From NCBI GenBank assembly GCA_016839845.1, contig JAEOTL010000493.1, forward strand, positions 1 through 30,630: a DNA stretch of 30,630 bases, written 5' to 3'. Position numbers and translations under genes: made by a program. Shown in pieces: positions 1 to 8,161 of this stretch (position 1 is its first letter; every line of letters begins with the position of its first letter). The stretch comes from Promethearchaeota archaeon (GTDB lineage: Archaea > Asgardarchaeota > Lokiarchaeia > Sigynarchaeales > SOKP01). The notes beneath the pieces are model-generated. The model was given only the letters and a program-made list of their open reading frames with translations, made no database searches and had not been told where the DNA came from.

Positions 1-135
1 AAGGGAACTTTTGCCGGAATTAAACGATCTTTAGATGGGGGAAAAGGTCTCGATGGGGTAATTCAGAAGTCACCTGACTATTTTAATCCATTTATTGAGT
101 TAATAACTAATGAACTTAAAAAAGGAGGGGAATGA
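1..135 (+). CDS. kamD: Lysine 5,6-aminomutase alpha subunit, C-terminal end (partial)
   Basis: The window opens inside a reading frame that runs from base 1 to a TGA at 133-135 and encodes about 44 residues, including the segment KRSLDGGKGLDGV. This matches the C-terminal end of KamD, the large subunit of the adenosylcobalamin- and PLP-dependent lysine 5,6-aminomutase, which moves the terminal amino group of beta-lysine (or D-lysine) in lysine fermentation. The stop lies one base before the kamE start, so the two subunits are translated from one message. Only the tail is visible, so the call rests mainly on the adjacent, clearly recognisable kamE and on the DGGKGLDGV stretch. Confidence 0.8.
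   Translation, partial: KGTFAGIKRSLDGGKGLDGVIQKSPDYFNPFIELITNELKKGGE
124..130 (+). promoter_or_regulatory. Shine-Dalgarno site for kamE
   Basis: GGAGGGG lies inside the last codons of kamD and ends six bases before the ATG at 137. It is among the strongest ribosome-binding sites in the window. It selects ATG 137 over the upstream in-frame ATG at 110, which precedes it. Confidence 0.75.
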
Positions 136-136
136 T

Positions 137-928
137 ATGGGAGGAGGATTATATTCAACGGAAAAGAAAGATTTCGATAAAAATTTTGATGCGACCAGAG
201 TAATGCCTTATGGGGATACAATGAATGATGGGAAGGTGCAATTAAGCTTTACTCTTCCGATAGATGATGGGGAAAAAGCAATAGTAGCAGCAAAGGAGAT
301 CGCAACTAAGATGGGATTAAAAGATCCGAATGTTGCGTTCCACACTTCGTTAGATAAAGGATTTACTTTTTTTGTGGTGTATGGGAGCATAATTCATTCG
401 ATAGATTACACAAAGATAAAAGTGGAGTCTGTTGAAGTAGAGATTAAGTCAATGGAGGAGATAAACGAATTTATTAGAAATAAGATAAAGAGGAAGTTGG
501 TTTTTCTTGGAGCGGCTACGGGTACAGATGCCCATACCGTAGGTATCGATGCAATAATGAACATGAAAGGTTTTGCTGGTCATTATGGCCTTGAAAGGTA
601 CGAAATGATTGACGCATATAATCTTGGAAGCCAAGTACTAAATGAAACTTTCGTTAAAAAAGCGATAGAATTAAAAGCTGATGTTTTACTCGTCTCCCAA
701 GCTGTAACCCAGAAACAAATCCATGTACAAAATTTAACAAATTTAGCTGACCTTTTAGAAGCGGAGGGAATCCGGGATAAGGTATTATTAATCTGTGGAG
801 GTCCAAGGATTAGTAATGAGCTTGCCAAAGAATTAGGTTATGATGCAGGGTTTGGTCCTGGAACTTATGCCGATTTAGTCGCCACTTTTGCTGTAAAAGA
901 AATCGTTAGAAGATCTTTAATTCGATAA
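137..928 (+). CDS. kamE: Lysine 5,6-aminomutase beta subunit (B12/PLP-binding)
   Basis: 263-residue small subunit of lysine 5,6-aminomutase, with KamD a cytosolic enzyme that interconverts beta-lysine and 3,5-diaminohexanoate in anaerobic lysine degradation. An N-terminal dimerisation region (about 1-115) precedes a Rossmann-type cobalamin-binding domain. The base-off B12 motif DAHTVG is at residues 131-136, so His133 would ligate cobalt, and Lys144 in MNMKG is the predicted PLP lysine. With the start at 137 these two residues carry the same numbers as in the characterised clostridial enzyme (His133 and Lys144 of the beta chain), which supports this start over the ATG at 110. A strong Shine-Dalgarno site precedes it and it is coupled to kamD. 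Other lysine-fermentation genes (kamA, kdd, kce, kal) are not in the window. The 115 bases downstream hold no gene. Confidence 0.93.
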   Translation: MGGGLYSTEKKDFDKNFDATRVMPYGDTMNDGKVQLSFTLPIDDGEKAIVAAKEIATKMGLKDPNVAFHTSLDKGFTFFVVYGSIIHSIDYTKIKVESVEVEIKSMEEINEFIRNKIKRKLVFLGAATGTDAHTVGIDAIMNMKGFAGHYGLERYEMIDAYNLGSQVLNETFVKKAIELKADVLLVSQAVTQKQIHVQNLTNLADLLEAEGIRDKVLLICGGPRISNELAKELGYDAGFGPGTYADLVATFAVKEIVRRSLIR

Positions 929-1043
929 TCTTTAGTTTTAAGATATTCTATAATATTACTGTACTTCCTAGAAACCCTTTTAAATGATTAAGAAATTAAT
1001 AGCTGAATTCCTAATTTTCAAAATTACCAGGAATTGAATAAAT

Positions 1044-2771
1044 ATGAAAGCAACGCGAAAGTTCTTTGAAAAGAAGTATTTAATAATTACAGGGATTGTA
1101 GCTGTGGTTATCACCACAAGTATCGTTGGTGGCATCATTCTCATTCAACCCAAACCTAACTTGGTGTATCTTAATGTGAATGGGGCATGGGGACCTTTAA
1201 AACTTGACCCTATAGAAGCAAGAGAACCACCTTGTGTATGGGTGATTAGTCAAGTCGCTGAGGGCCTTTTTGATTATAACCATACATCCTGTGAAATTGT
1301 CCCCTTACTTGCGACTTCTTATTCATGGAGTAGTAATAAATTACGTTGTACAATTACACTTAGACAAGGAGTTAGATTCCATGATGGCACAATTTTTAAT
1401 GCTCAGGCAGTGAAATGGAACTTTGATAGGCTTTATACTATGATAGACCAAGCTCCTCATCTTATTCCAGAAGCTCGTTTGTGGCAACTTTCCGATAGTA
1501 CACCGATTATTAGTGACATCCAAATTGTGAATGACTACTCTATAAGATTTATTTTAAATGAACCGTATGCTCCCTTTTTAGGATTATTAACTACATGGTC
1601 AGCTTTTATTGTTTCTCCTTCATCAACACCCTCAACAAGTTTACTTGATCTCTCCAGTGACGATTTAATAGGAACAGGACCTTTTGTCTACGATAATTTC
1701 ATAGAAGATACAGAAGTAAGACTAACAGCTAATTCAAATTACTGGAATGGTATCCCTAAATTCGACAAACTCATCTTTAAGGTTTTTGGCCATTTCATTA
1801 CCCATCAGGAGGCATACGAAAACATAGAAGCCATTAATCAATCTCTTTACTCGGGAAGTCTTCATTTAGCTCCGAAGATTCAAAGATATGATTTTCTAGG
1901 AAACTATTCGGAATTCGTAGAAATTATTCAAAATGAACCATCACTTACTTTAAATGAGAATCCATTAAAAACAACATATAATTTTATCGGGATAAATAAC
2001 AATCTAATTAATGTAAGCTGGAGGAAGGCAATGGCATACGCTTTTGATTATGACTATTTTCTCGATATTATGCTGGATGGATGGGCAGATAGGATGAAAT
2101 CTCCAATTCCAGAAGGAATTCTCTATTCCAATACAAAAGATTTTGATGTCCCAACTTTAAATCTTACAATAGCGCGGCAAACACTTGTAAATGATCTTGG
2201 TATCAATACGACTGGTTTACCAATAGATAATGATGAACCATGGGAGGACCTAGTAGATAACAATAAAGCACTTGCAAACTTTACTTTTAAGTATGATGAG
2301 GGTAATTCCTTCCGTATTGCTTTACTAAACCTTTTAAAGGACAATTTTAAAAAAATTGGGATAAAGATTATTGGTAATTCAATTCCATATATCCAATTTA
2401 TTTATATGGCCTATGAACTTGAGGGATATCACCGAGATATGTTAGATCTCTACCATATGGGTTGGAACGCTGATTTTAGTGACCCATATAATTATATCAA
2501 TCATTTAATGTCAAATGAATCAGCTGATAATTTCTCTCAAATAAATGACCATGATATACAAATATGGATGGATAAAGCATTAGGTGAACTGAACTCTACT
2601 ATAAGAGAAGAATATTATTATGATATACAGCAGCGATGCATTGAGGAGATTTATCCATGGATTATGCTTGATATACCTAAAATTGTTTCTATTCAATCAG
2701 CTACCATAAAAAATTATTATCCAACATCGATGCAATGGAAGCTTACCCTTAAAACGATTTCTTTCACTTAA
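1044..2771 (+). CDS. ABC transporter substrate-binding protein, family 5 (oligopeptide/nickel type)
   Basis: 575-residue extracellular solute-binding protein of the SBP_bac_5 (DppA/OppA) family, which captures peptides, sugars or other solutes for an ABC importer. A short basic N-terminus is followed by a hydrophobic segment at about 12-34. There is no lipobox cysteine, so it is probably anchored by an uncleaved N-terminal helix. The family signature appears as TLRQGVRFHDGT at about 105-116, followed by the AVKWNFDRL helix. The length is normal for the family. No permease or ATPase gene lies in the window, so the gene is an orphan here and the substrate cannot be told. A weak AGGAAT lies about nine bases before the ATG. 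Proximity to amino-acid catabolic genes makes peptides plausible, but that is inference. Confidence 0.85.
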   Translation: MKATRKFFEKKYLIITGIVAVVITTSIVGGIILIQPKPNLVYLNVNGAWGPLKLDPIEAREPPCVWVISQVAEGLFDYNHTSCEIVPLLATSYSWSSNKLRCTITLRQGVRFHDGTIFNAQAVKWNFDRLYTMIDQAPHLIPEARLWQLSDSTPIISDIQIVNDYSIRFILNEPYAPFLGLLTTWSAFIVSPSSTPSTSLLDLSSDDLIGTGPFVYDNFIEDTEVRLTANSNYWNGIPKFDKLIFKVFGHFITHQEAYENIEAINQSLYSGSLHLAPKIQRYDFLGNYSEFVEIIQNEPSLTLNENPLKTTYNFIGINNNLINVSWRKAMAYAFDYDYFLDIMLDGWADRMKSPIPEGILYSNTKDFDVPTLNLTIARQTLVNDLGINTTGLPIDNDEPWEDLVDNNKALANFTFKYDEGNSFRIALLNLLKDNFKKIGIKIIGNSIPYIQFIYMAYELEGYHRDMLDLYHMGWNADFSDPYNYINHLMSNESADNFSQINDHDIQIWMDKALGELNSTIREEYYYDIQQRCIEEIYPWIMLDIPKIVSIQSATIKNYYPTSMQWKLTLKTISFT

Positions 2772-2780
2772 AGAAAACAG

Positions 2781-2798
2781 TTTTTTCCTTTTTTTTCT
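2781..2798 (+). terminator. T-rich transcription terminator
   Basis: Two T tracts (six and eight T) separated by CC lie about ten bases after the solute-binding protein stop. Oligo-T tracts without a stem are typical archaeal terminators. Confidence 0.5.
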
Positions 2799-2931
2799 TA
2801 CGAAATTAAACGAAATACATTTCGGGACTCCCACTTTCTTCCCAAAATCATGAGAAGAACCTCTAAACTTTTAATGAAATCATTCATATAATTAATTAGT
2901 ACTCATATTATTCAAAGAGATATGAAAAACA

Positions 2932-4191
2932 ATGCCAACATCTAAAGAATTTATTGAAATGGATAATCAGTATTGTGCACACAACTATCACCCAATTCCT
3001 GTTGTAATTTCCCGAGCTGAAGGTGTTTGGGTTTACGATCCAGAGGGTAAAAAATATTTAGACTGTTTATCCGCATATTCAAGCCAGAACACAGGTCATT
3101 GCCATCCGGATATCATTGCAGCATTAAAAGAACAAGCGGATATTGTCACCTTAACTTCTCGTGCATTTCATAATGATTTGATGGGACCTTTCCTAAAAAT
3201 GCTCGCTGAAGTCGTAGGGCCCCATATTAATGATCCTACTAATTCAGGAATAATGTCTATCCCAATGAATACAGGAACAGAGGCAGTATCGACTGGGCTA
3301 AAGATTGTAAGAGCCTGGGGTTATATAAAAAAGAAGATTCCTAAGAACGAAGCAAAAATTATCGTTTGTAGGAATAATTTTCATGGAAGAACAATAACGA
3401 TTGTAGGTTTTAGTTCTGATATCTCAGCAGTTCGATATTATGGGAATTTTGGGCCATATACTCCTGGATTTATCATGATCCCTTATGGAGATACAGAAGA
3501 ATTGGAGAATGCTATACTAGATATCGGTCCTGAAAATGTTGCAGCATTTCTGTTCGAGCCGATTCAAGGGGAAGCTGGAGTGAATATACCACCAAAGGGA
3601 TATCTGAAGAAAGTAAGAGAAATTTGCACTAAGCACAACATATTAATGGTTCTTGACGAGATTCAAACCGGATTTTGCCGTACAGGAAAGTTTTTTGCCT
3701 GTGACCATGAAGATGTAAAACCAGACATGTTACTTTTGGGAAAGGCACTTGGTGGAGGTGTATACCCTGTTTCTGCATGTGTCACTACGAAAGATATCGT
3801 CGGACCAGATGTTATAAAGCCTGGGACGCATGGGAGCACATTTGGGGGAAACCCACTAGCTTGTGCTGTGGCTATGAAGTCGATAGATGTGCATTTACGA
3901 GAAAATCTAGCGGAAAGGGCGAAAGAAATGGGAAATTATTTCATCAAAAGACTTCGAGAAATAGGGGATAAAAGAACAAAAATTCCTATCAAAGACATAA
4001 GAGGTAAAGGATTGCTAACTGCCATAGAATTTACTGAAGACGCAAGGTACGTAGTGGAAGAATTAAAAGATAATGGAATATTGGCAAAAGACACGCATTC
4101 TACAACTATAAGGTTTGCCCCTCCGTTGGTAATAACCAAAGAAGAACTTGACTGGGCACTTGAAATAATCGAAAAGGTCCTCGTAAAGTAA
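2932..4191 (+). CDS. rocD: Ornithine aminotransferase (ornithine--oxo-acid transaminase)
   Basis: 419-residue class III PLP aminotransferase. The N-terminus carries AHNYHPIPV (16-24), and TLTSRAF follows at about 73-79. Both are characteristic of ornithine delta-aminotransferase rather than acetylornithine (ArgD) or GABA transaminases. The first region supplies the tyrosine that holds the ornithine carboxylate in eukaryotic and bacterial OATs. LDEIQTGFCRTG at 241-252 has the PLP-nitrogen aspartate (Asp242), and Lys271 in LLLGKALGGG is the Schiff-base lysine. The enzyme converts ornithine plus 2-oxoglutarate to glutamate-5-semialdehyde (in equilibrium with pyrroline-5-carboxylate) and glutamate. 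With the carbamoyltransferase and carbamate kinase genes further along it makes an ornithine hub. An ATG at 2922 is out of frame. Complete, with no visible damage. Confidence 0.9.
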   Translation: MPTSKEFIEMDNQYCAHNYHPIPVVISRAEGVWVYDPEGKKYLDCLSAYSSQNTGHCHPDIIAALKEQADIVTLTSRAFHNDLMGPFLKMLAEVVGPHINDPTNSGIMSIPMNTGTEAVSTGLKIVRAWGYIKKKIPKNEAKIIVCRNNFHGRTITIVGFSSDISAVRYYGNFGPYTPGFIMIPYGDTEELENAILDIGPENVAAFLFEPIQGEAGVNIPPKGYLKKVREICTKHNILMVLDEIQTGFCRTGKFFACDHEDVKPDMLLLGKALGGGVYPVSACVTTKDIVGPDVIKPGTHGSTFGGNPLACAVAMKSIDVHLRENLAERAKEMGNYFIKRLREIGDKRTKIPIKDIRGKGLLTAIEFTEDARYVVEELKDNGILAKDTHSTTIRFAPPLVITKEELDWALEIIEKVLVK

Positions 4192-4253
4192 ATAAATTTT
4201 CTTAACTTTCCTTCGAAAACTCTAATTTTAAAGCTTTCTTTATATTCAACAGT

Positions 4254-5201
4254 TTGGTAACTTATAATTTAAAAAAAGGAATAACCTATGGATCAATCGG
4301 AGTAGTTCTATTAAGTTTGCAACCTGTTATTGCTAATGCAAGGCCACTTATTATTGATCCTTATCTTTTCGCTGCAATAACCGCTCTAATTGAAGCTGTG
4401 ATTTTTTTACCCCCTTATCTCTTTGAGCGTAGAAGACTCAGTAAAAATAAAAATCCAGAATTAAATCGTGATGTTATAGATTCGTTGCTAAATGGGTGGA
4501 AAAGGAAAAGAAACTTGCGTTTACTCGGGATCATCGGAGTAATATTTAGCATTGTACCCGTTCTTATGTACATAGGTTTTAGAATAGCGGGTGCCATCAA
4601 CAGCGTCCTGACATTCAAAAGTGAAATAATTTTTGCTTTAATTTTTGGATCAATCTTTCTCCAAGAAAAACGACTCTCAAAAGTGCAAATTATCTTTTGT
4701 GTATTTCTTTTCTTTGGGTTAATTTTAGCTATCACCCAAGCATCATTCAACTTGTTAGATTTTAATTTGGGTGTCATCATCTTAACTATTAGTGTTGCGT
4801 TATTTACTCTTATTCACACATTTACAAAATCTGGTTTTGACAGGAACGAATTATTTCCTACTCAAGTTGTTTTCATAAGGAATTTGATGAGCGGGGTAAT
4901 TTTATTCGTGGTTTACATTCTTATTTTCCCGATTGAAAATTTGAGGATTATTATTGAATTTGAGAATTTTATTTTCTTTCTTCTAATGGGGATTGATTAT
5001 GGATTTAGTTTGTTTGTGTGGTATAAAACATTGACATATATTCAAATTGGAAAAGCAAGCATCATAAATTCCTTAACTCCAATTGTAACTGCTTTTTTCT
5101 CCTGGATAATTTTAGGGGAGATTTTTACGGTATACCATCTTGTCGGTACGGGGATAATAATACTTTCAATTTATTTTATCGTAAGGGAGAAAAAGGAATA
5201 G
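4254..5201 (+). CDS. EamA/DMT-family transporter
   Basis: 315-residue polytopic membrane protein with about ten predicted helices arranged as two EamA repeats (about 8-160 and 175-312). The second ends in the familiar pattern of SIINSLTPIVTAFFSWIILGE, here at about residues 268-288, as in drug/metabolite transporters. These proteins export or import amino acids, nucleotides and other metabolites, and the substrate here is unknown. Lying between ornithine aminotransferase and carbamate kinase it may handle an amino acid, which is inference. The start is a TTG, since no ATG or GTG exists near the N-terminus, so the exact start is uncertain. It converges on carbamate kinase with only two bases between the stop codons. 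Confidence 0.8.
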   Translation: MVTYNLKKGITYGSIGVVLLSLQPVIANARPLIIDPYLFAAITALIEAVIFLPPYLFERRRLSKNKNPELNRDVIDSLLNGWKRKRNLRLLGIIGVIFSIVPVLMYIGFRIAGAINSVLTFKSEIIFALIFGSIFLQEKRLSKVQIIFCVFLFFGLILAITQASFNLLDFNLGVIILTISVALFTLIHTFTKSGFDRNELFPTQVVFIRNLMSGVILFVVYILIFPIENLRIIIEFENFIFFLLMGIDYGFSLFVWYKTLTYIQIGKASIINSLTPIVTAFFSWIILGEIFTVYHLVGTGIIILSIYFIVREKKE

Positions 5202-5203
5202 CT

Positions 5204-6112
5204 TTATTTTTTTATTTGAGTTCCCGCTTTTCCATCTAAAGCGTCAATAATTTTATCAATAGATGTAATAATTGCTCGTCCTCCACCTGATTCGATAAAG
5301 TTTATAACCGCTTGAATCTTTGGTCCCATACTTCCTGGTGGAAACTGCCCTTCATCTAAATAGTTCTTTGCTTCGGCTATAGTAAGAACATCCAAATCTT
5401 TTTGATTAGACATCCCATAATTTATTGAAACTTTCTCGACATCTGTGGCAATCAGTAGGATATCCGCTTTAATTTGTTCAGCTAGTTTTGCACTTGCCAG
5501 ATCTTTATCTATTACCGCTTCGACTCCATACAGTCTCTTCTTTTCTTTTATCACAGGTATCCCCCCTCCTCCACACGCAATGACTATCCAGCTCTCTAAT
5601 TCCATTAATTTTTTAATCTCACGCCATTGATAGATTTTTATTGGTTTTGGGGAAGGAACTACACGTCTATAGCCTTTAGTGGTTTTAACATATCCTGGTT
5701 TAGGAACTGAATACGCAGGACCTATTGGTTTTGTCGGATTTAAAAATGCTGGATCCTCAGGATTAACTTTTACATAGGTAAGAATGGTTAGAAATAACTT
5801 TTCTTCATCAAGGTCAATTTCCATTAATTCCTCATCAAGAGTAGATTCGATCATAAAACCGATTTGACCTTGGGTTTCAGCAACAAGAATTTGTAATGGG
5901 CGCTTGGAAACTGCTTTAGTGGCCTCTTGTTGTAATAAAAGGTTTCCTACTTGTGGACCATTTCCGTGGGTTATAACAATATTGTACTCCTTTGCAAGTT
6001 GGGCAATTTGACTAATGGGAACCTTTAAATTCCGAAACTGTTCATCTGTAGTACCCTCATCCCCAAATTTGATCAGGGCATTACCCCCCAATGCAACAAT
6101 TAGTGTTTTCAA
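5204..6112 (-). CDS. arcC: Carbamate kinase
   Basis: 302-residue amino-acid-kinase-fold enzyme that makes ATP from ADP and carbamoyl phosphate (or runs in reverse). Motifs are LGGNAL at 8-13, HGNGPQVGN at about 49-57, the ETQGQIGF segment, the glycine-rich CGGGGIPV loop and IDKDLASAKLA with its nucleotide-binding Asp/Lys residues. The length is normal for ArcC (about 300-315). Read from the minus strand, it is convergent with the EamA transporter. Together with the carbamoyltransferase at 9862-10794 it would give substrate-level ATP from citrulline. No arginine deiminase is in the window, so the upstream half of that pathway is not shown. It stands alone, with 151 bases before the next, divergent gene. 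Confidence 0.94.
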   Translation of the reverse strand: MKTLIVALGGNALIKFGDEGTTDEQFRNLKVPISQIAQLAKEYNIVITHGNGPQVGNLLLQQEATKAVSKRPLQILVAETQGQIGFMIESTLDEELMEIDLDEEKLFLTILTYVKVNPEDPAFLNPTKPIGPAYSVPKPGYVKTTKGYRRVVPSPKPIKIYQWREIKKLMELESWIVIACGGGGIPVIKEKKRLYGVEAVIDKDLASAKLAEQIKADILLIATDVEKVSINYGMSNQKDLDVLTIAEAKNYLDEGQFPPGSMGPKIQAVINFIESGGGRAIITSIDKIIDALDGKAGTQIKK

Positions 6113-6205
6113 CTAGAAACCTCTTAATTTAAGACATTTAACATAAATGGAAAAATTATATTATTAACCTTACTATTTAAAATTTTTCTCATAAATTGAA
6201 ATTAG

Positions 6206-6217
6206 ACTATATATATT
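6206..6217 (+). promoter_or_regulatory. TATA-like box upstream of the 6264 gene
   Basis: ACTATATATATT lies about 47-58 bases before the ATG at 6264. That would place transcription start near 6235-6240 and give a leader of about 25 bases. Confidence 0.4.
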
Positions 6218-6263
6218 GGATGAACTAATTATACTTCTATAGAATGAATTTGTCGATTTACTA

Positions 6264-7235
6264 ATGAAAAAATTAATAGCCATCTTCAAATTTATAAGTA
6301 TTTTTGGGCTTTCTTTTGGGGGAATTATCTTTCTCTATTACTTCTTCTATTACAATCAAATGTATCATCCTCTATCCATTGATGTAGAGGTTAATTGGAT
6401 GATAACTATTCTGTATTTTCTTTTCTTTTTTTATATTCTCTTCTTCTTGATTAAGTATGAATATTTTAGTCGAATTTTCATCATCCTAATCATAACTGGT
6501 ACTCTTCTCTGGATATTAATTTATTTTCTTGAATTATTTAAAATTGTCCCTGATCTTTTGAATTGGGCAGCTATTAGAAATTCTTCGGCCATTATTTGCA
6601 TAACCCTACTATCTCCAGGCTTGACCATTAATATTTTTAAATATGTTCGTAACAATTCTAACCACAATAAAAAAGGCAGGATATTCAAGAATTTCCACAT
6701 ACATGAAGGTATAGTAGGTGTTGTCTTTGTTATTATTGCTTTTTTATTTTTGATGATACGCTACTCTCTAATACAGTTTGAAATATTTCGAACCGACTTA
6801 AGAATAATTCTAGCTGTCATAATGATATTATTGTATCTATTTTTATTCAGTGGGAGCTTTCTACTCTTTAGAGATAGACGAGATTTAATAAGGCTCAAAT
6901 TTATCGAACGTAGAGAAATCTTAGAAAATGTTAATGATGCCTCATCTATTTTTAGTCCTACTACTCCTGATTCCCGCAATTTTTTAAAATCTCCACGAAT
7001 CTTGATGTATCCATTTGCTTTACTCCTAAATAGTCTAGCAGTAAATTTGATGATCCATGGTCTTGATCTGCTGCCAGAAAGAATATTCCATCTTAGTCTT
7101 GAGAGTATCGTTCTCACAGGAATTATTTTTTGCCTTATCTCCGGGGGTTTGATTGGTATTGATTGGTATCGATTTTTCAAGAGGATGTATCCGATTGAGG
7201 TTAATGAGATTGAAAATGAACTTAAGAAATTATGA
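6264..7235 (+). CDS. Hypothetical multi-pass membrane protein
   Basis: 323 residues with about eight hydrophobic helices (roughly 7-30, 44-64, 68-92, 104-124, 148-168, 180-202, 247-265 and 280-300) and a basic loop at 203-220. I do not recognise the family. A histidine cluster, FHIHEGIVG at about 144-152, opens the fifth helix. Similar HxH-glycine arrangements occur at helix starts in uncharacterised archaeal membrane proteins, but no function follows from this. A TATA-like box lies upstream. It converges on the CPBP-like gene, with 56 bases between stops. Base composition is very AT-rich, as for its membrane neighbours. Confidence 0.65.
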   Translation: MKKLIAIFKFISIFGLSFGGIIFLYYFFYYNQMYHPLSIDVEVNWMITILYFLFFFYILFFLIKYEYFSRIFIILIITGTLLWILIYFLELFKIVPDLLNWAAIRNSSAIICITLLSPGLTINIFKYVRNNSNHNKKGRIFKNFHIHEGIVGVVFVIIAFLFLMIRYSLIQFEIFRTDLRIILAVIMILLYLFLFSGSFLLFRDRRDLIRLKFIERREILENVNDASSIFSPTTPDSRNFLKSPRILMYPFALLLNSLAVNLMIHGLDLLPERIFHLSLESIVLTGIIFCLISGGLIGIDWYRFFKRMYPIEVNEIENELKKL

Positions 7236-7291
7236 TTTGGTTTCTAAGTTATAAAAGTTTCTTTAATTAATTTTTCTAGTGCAGAGATCTC

Positions 7292-8146
7292 TTAAATCAG
7301 AAAAATACTATTTTCAATATAGAAGAGAAACATTATCAAAGATAGGATAAAGACACCCCAAACCATATTATTTGTCCGTATATAGATATAACCTATTAAT
7401 TGAAAAAGAAAAAACAGACATATAACAATCAGAATAATTAGAGGGGTACCAATAAGTGGATTGAAATAGAAAATTAGAAGAAAATACCACATGAGAGAGA
7501 GTATGTTTATTAAAGCATCCAGAAGAATTGCTTTTGCTTTAGAATGTTTTCTTATGAGTAAAGATAATAGTATCCCTCTTATTATGAATTCATGCCAGAA
7601 TAACATGGAAAAAATAAATAGAATGGATATAAACGTCGTCACTGCTAAAATTGGGTTTATTTTCAACACAAATATCAGGAGAAAGTAAATTAAAGAGCTT
7701 AAAAAAAAGCCTAAAGAGAAACTCATAACAACCCTAGAAAACGGCTTTAACCATTTTAATCCCGCACTCTCCAAATACTGCCCAAGAGATTGACTTCTAT
7801 TTAGAAAACTTAAGACTTTTGGAATGATTAAAATGCATGATATCCCCAAGAAGATATTTAATCCAATCATAAAAAAGAGTTGGTTCAACTCATAGAAAAT
7901 TATCTCACCTAGTGGAATTACAGGTACAATATTAAACAGATAGATCGCTAACGAATTGCTTAAAAATAAAAATATTAGCAAAATCCAATATTTAATGAGT
8001 TTTAATATTATAGGCGCAACTACGTGAAAACTTCTCCCAATAATTCGTCTAACAGCATTCTTCACAGTTGGTGGAAACATCTTATTAAAGATTATAGTTA
8101 AAATAATGAGTATAAAGAAAAAGCTCAGAGTTAAAAACAAGATCAT
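7292..8146 (-). CDS. CPBP-like intramembrane protease family protein, degenerate active site
   Basis: 284-residue, highly hydrophobic protein with about eight helices. WHEFIIRGILLSLLIR at 184-199 resembles motif 1 of CPBP (Abi/CAAX-type) intramembrane metalloproteases, EExxxR, but the first glutamate is replaced by His185 while Glu186 and Arg190 remain. The usual later motif after an RTxN turn (RTNNMVWGVFILSLIM near 257-272) lacks the histidine that normally completes the metal site. It is probably a catalytically altered or inactive relative acting as a membrane chaperone or partner. It starts 15 bases after the ABC-2-like permease stop on the same strand, so the two are likely co-transcribed. 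The family assignment is tentative because only one motif is recognisable. Confidence 0.5.
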   Translation of the reverse strand: MILFLTLSFFFILIILTIIFNKMFPPTVKNAVRRIIGRSFHVVAPIILKLIKYWILLIFLFLSNSLAIYLFNIVPVIPLGEIIFYELNQLFFMIGLNIFLGISCILIIPKVLSFLNRSQSLGQYLESAGLKWLKPFSRVVMSFSLGFFLSSLIYFLLIFVLKINPILAVTTFISILFIFSMLFWHEFIIRGILLSLLIRKHSKAKAILLDALINILSLMWYFLLIFYFNPLIGTPLIILIVICLFFLFQLIGYIYIRTNNMVWGVFILSLIMFLFYIENSIFLI

Positions 8147-8161
8147 ATCTGCAAATCCAGT

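Noticed and set aside
110..136. ATG at 110 as the start of kamE
   Set aside because: It lies upstream of a strong Shine-Dalgarno site (124-130). Starting at 137 puts the cobalamin His and PLP Lys at the expected numbers 133 and 144.
2932..4191. Acetylornithine or 4-aminobutyrate aminotransferase
   Set aside because: The HNYHPIPV and TLTSRAF segments are specific to ornithine delta-aminotransferase.
4415..4780. 121-codon minus-strand frame inside the EamA transporter gene
   Set aside because: It is antisense to a well-supported membrane protein, and its basic, serine-rich product is the usual shadow of a hydrophobic coding strand.
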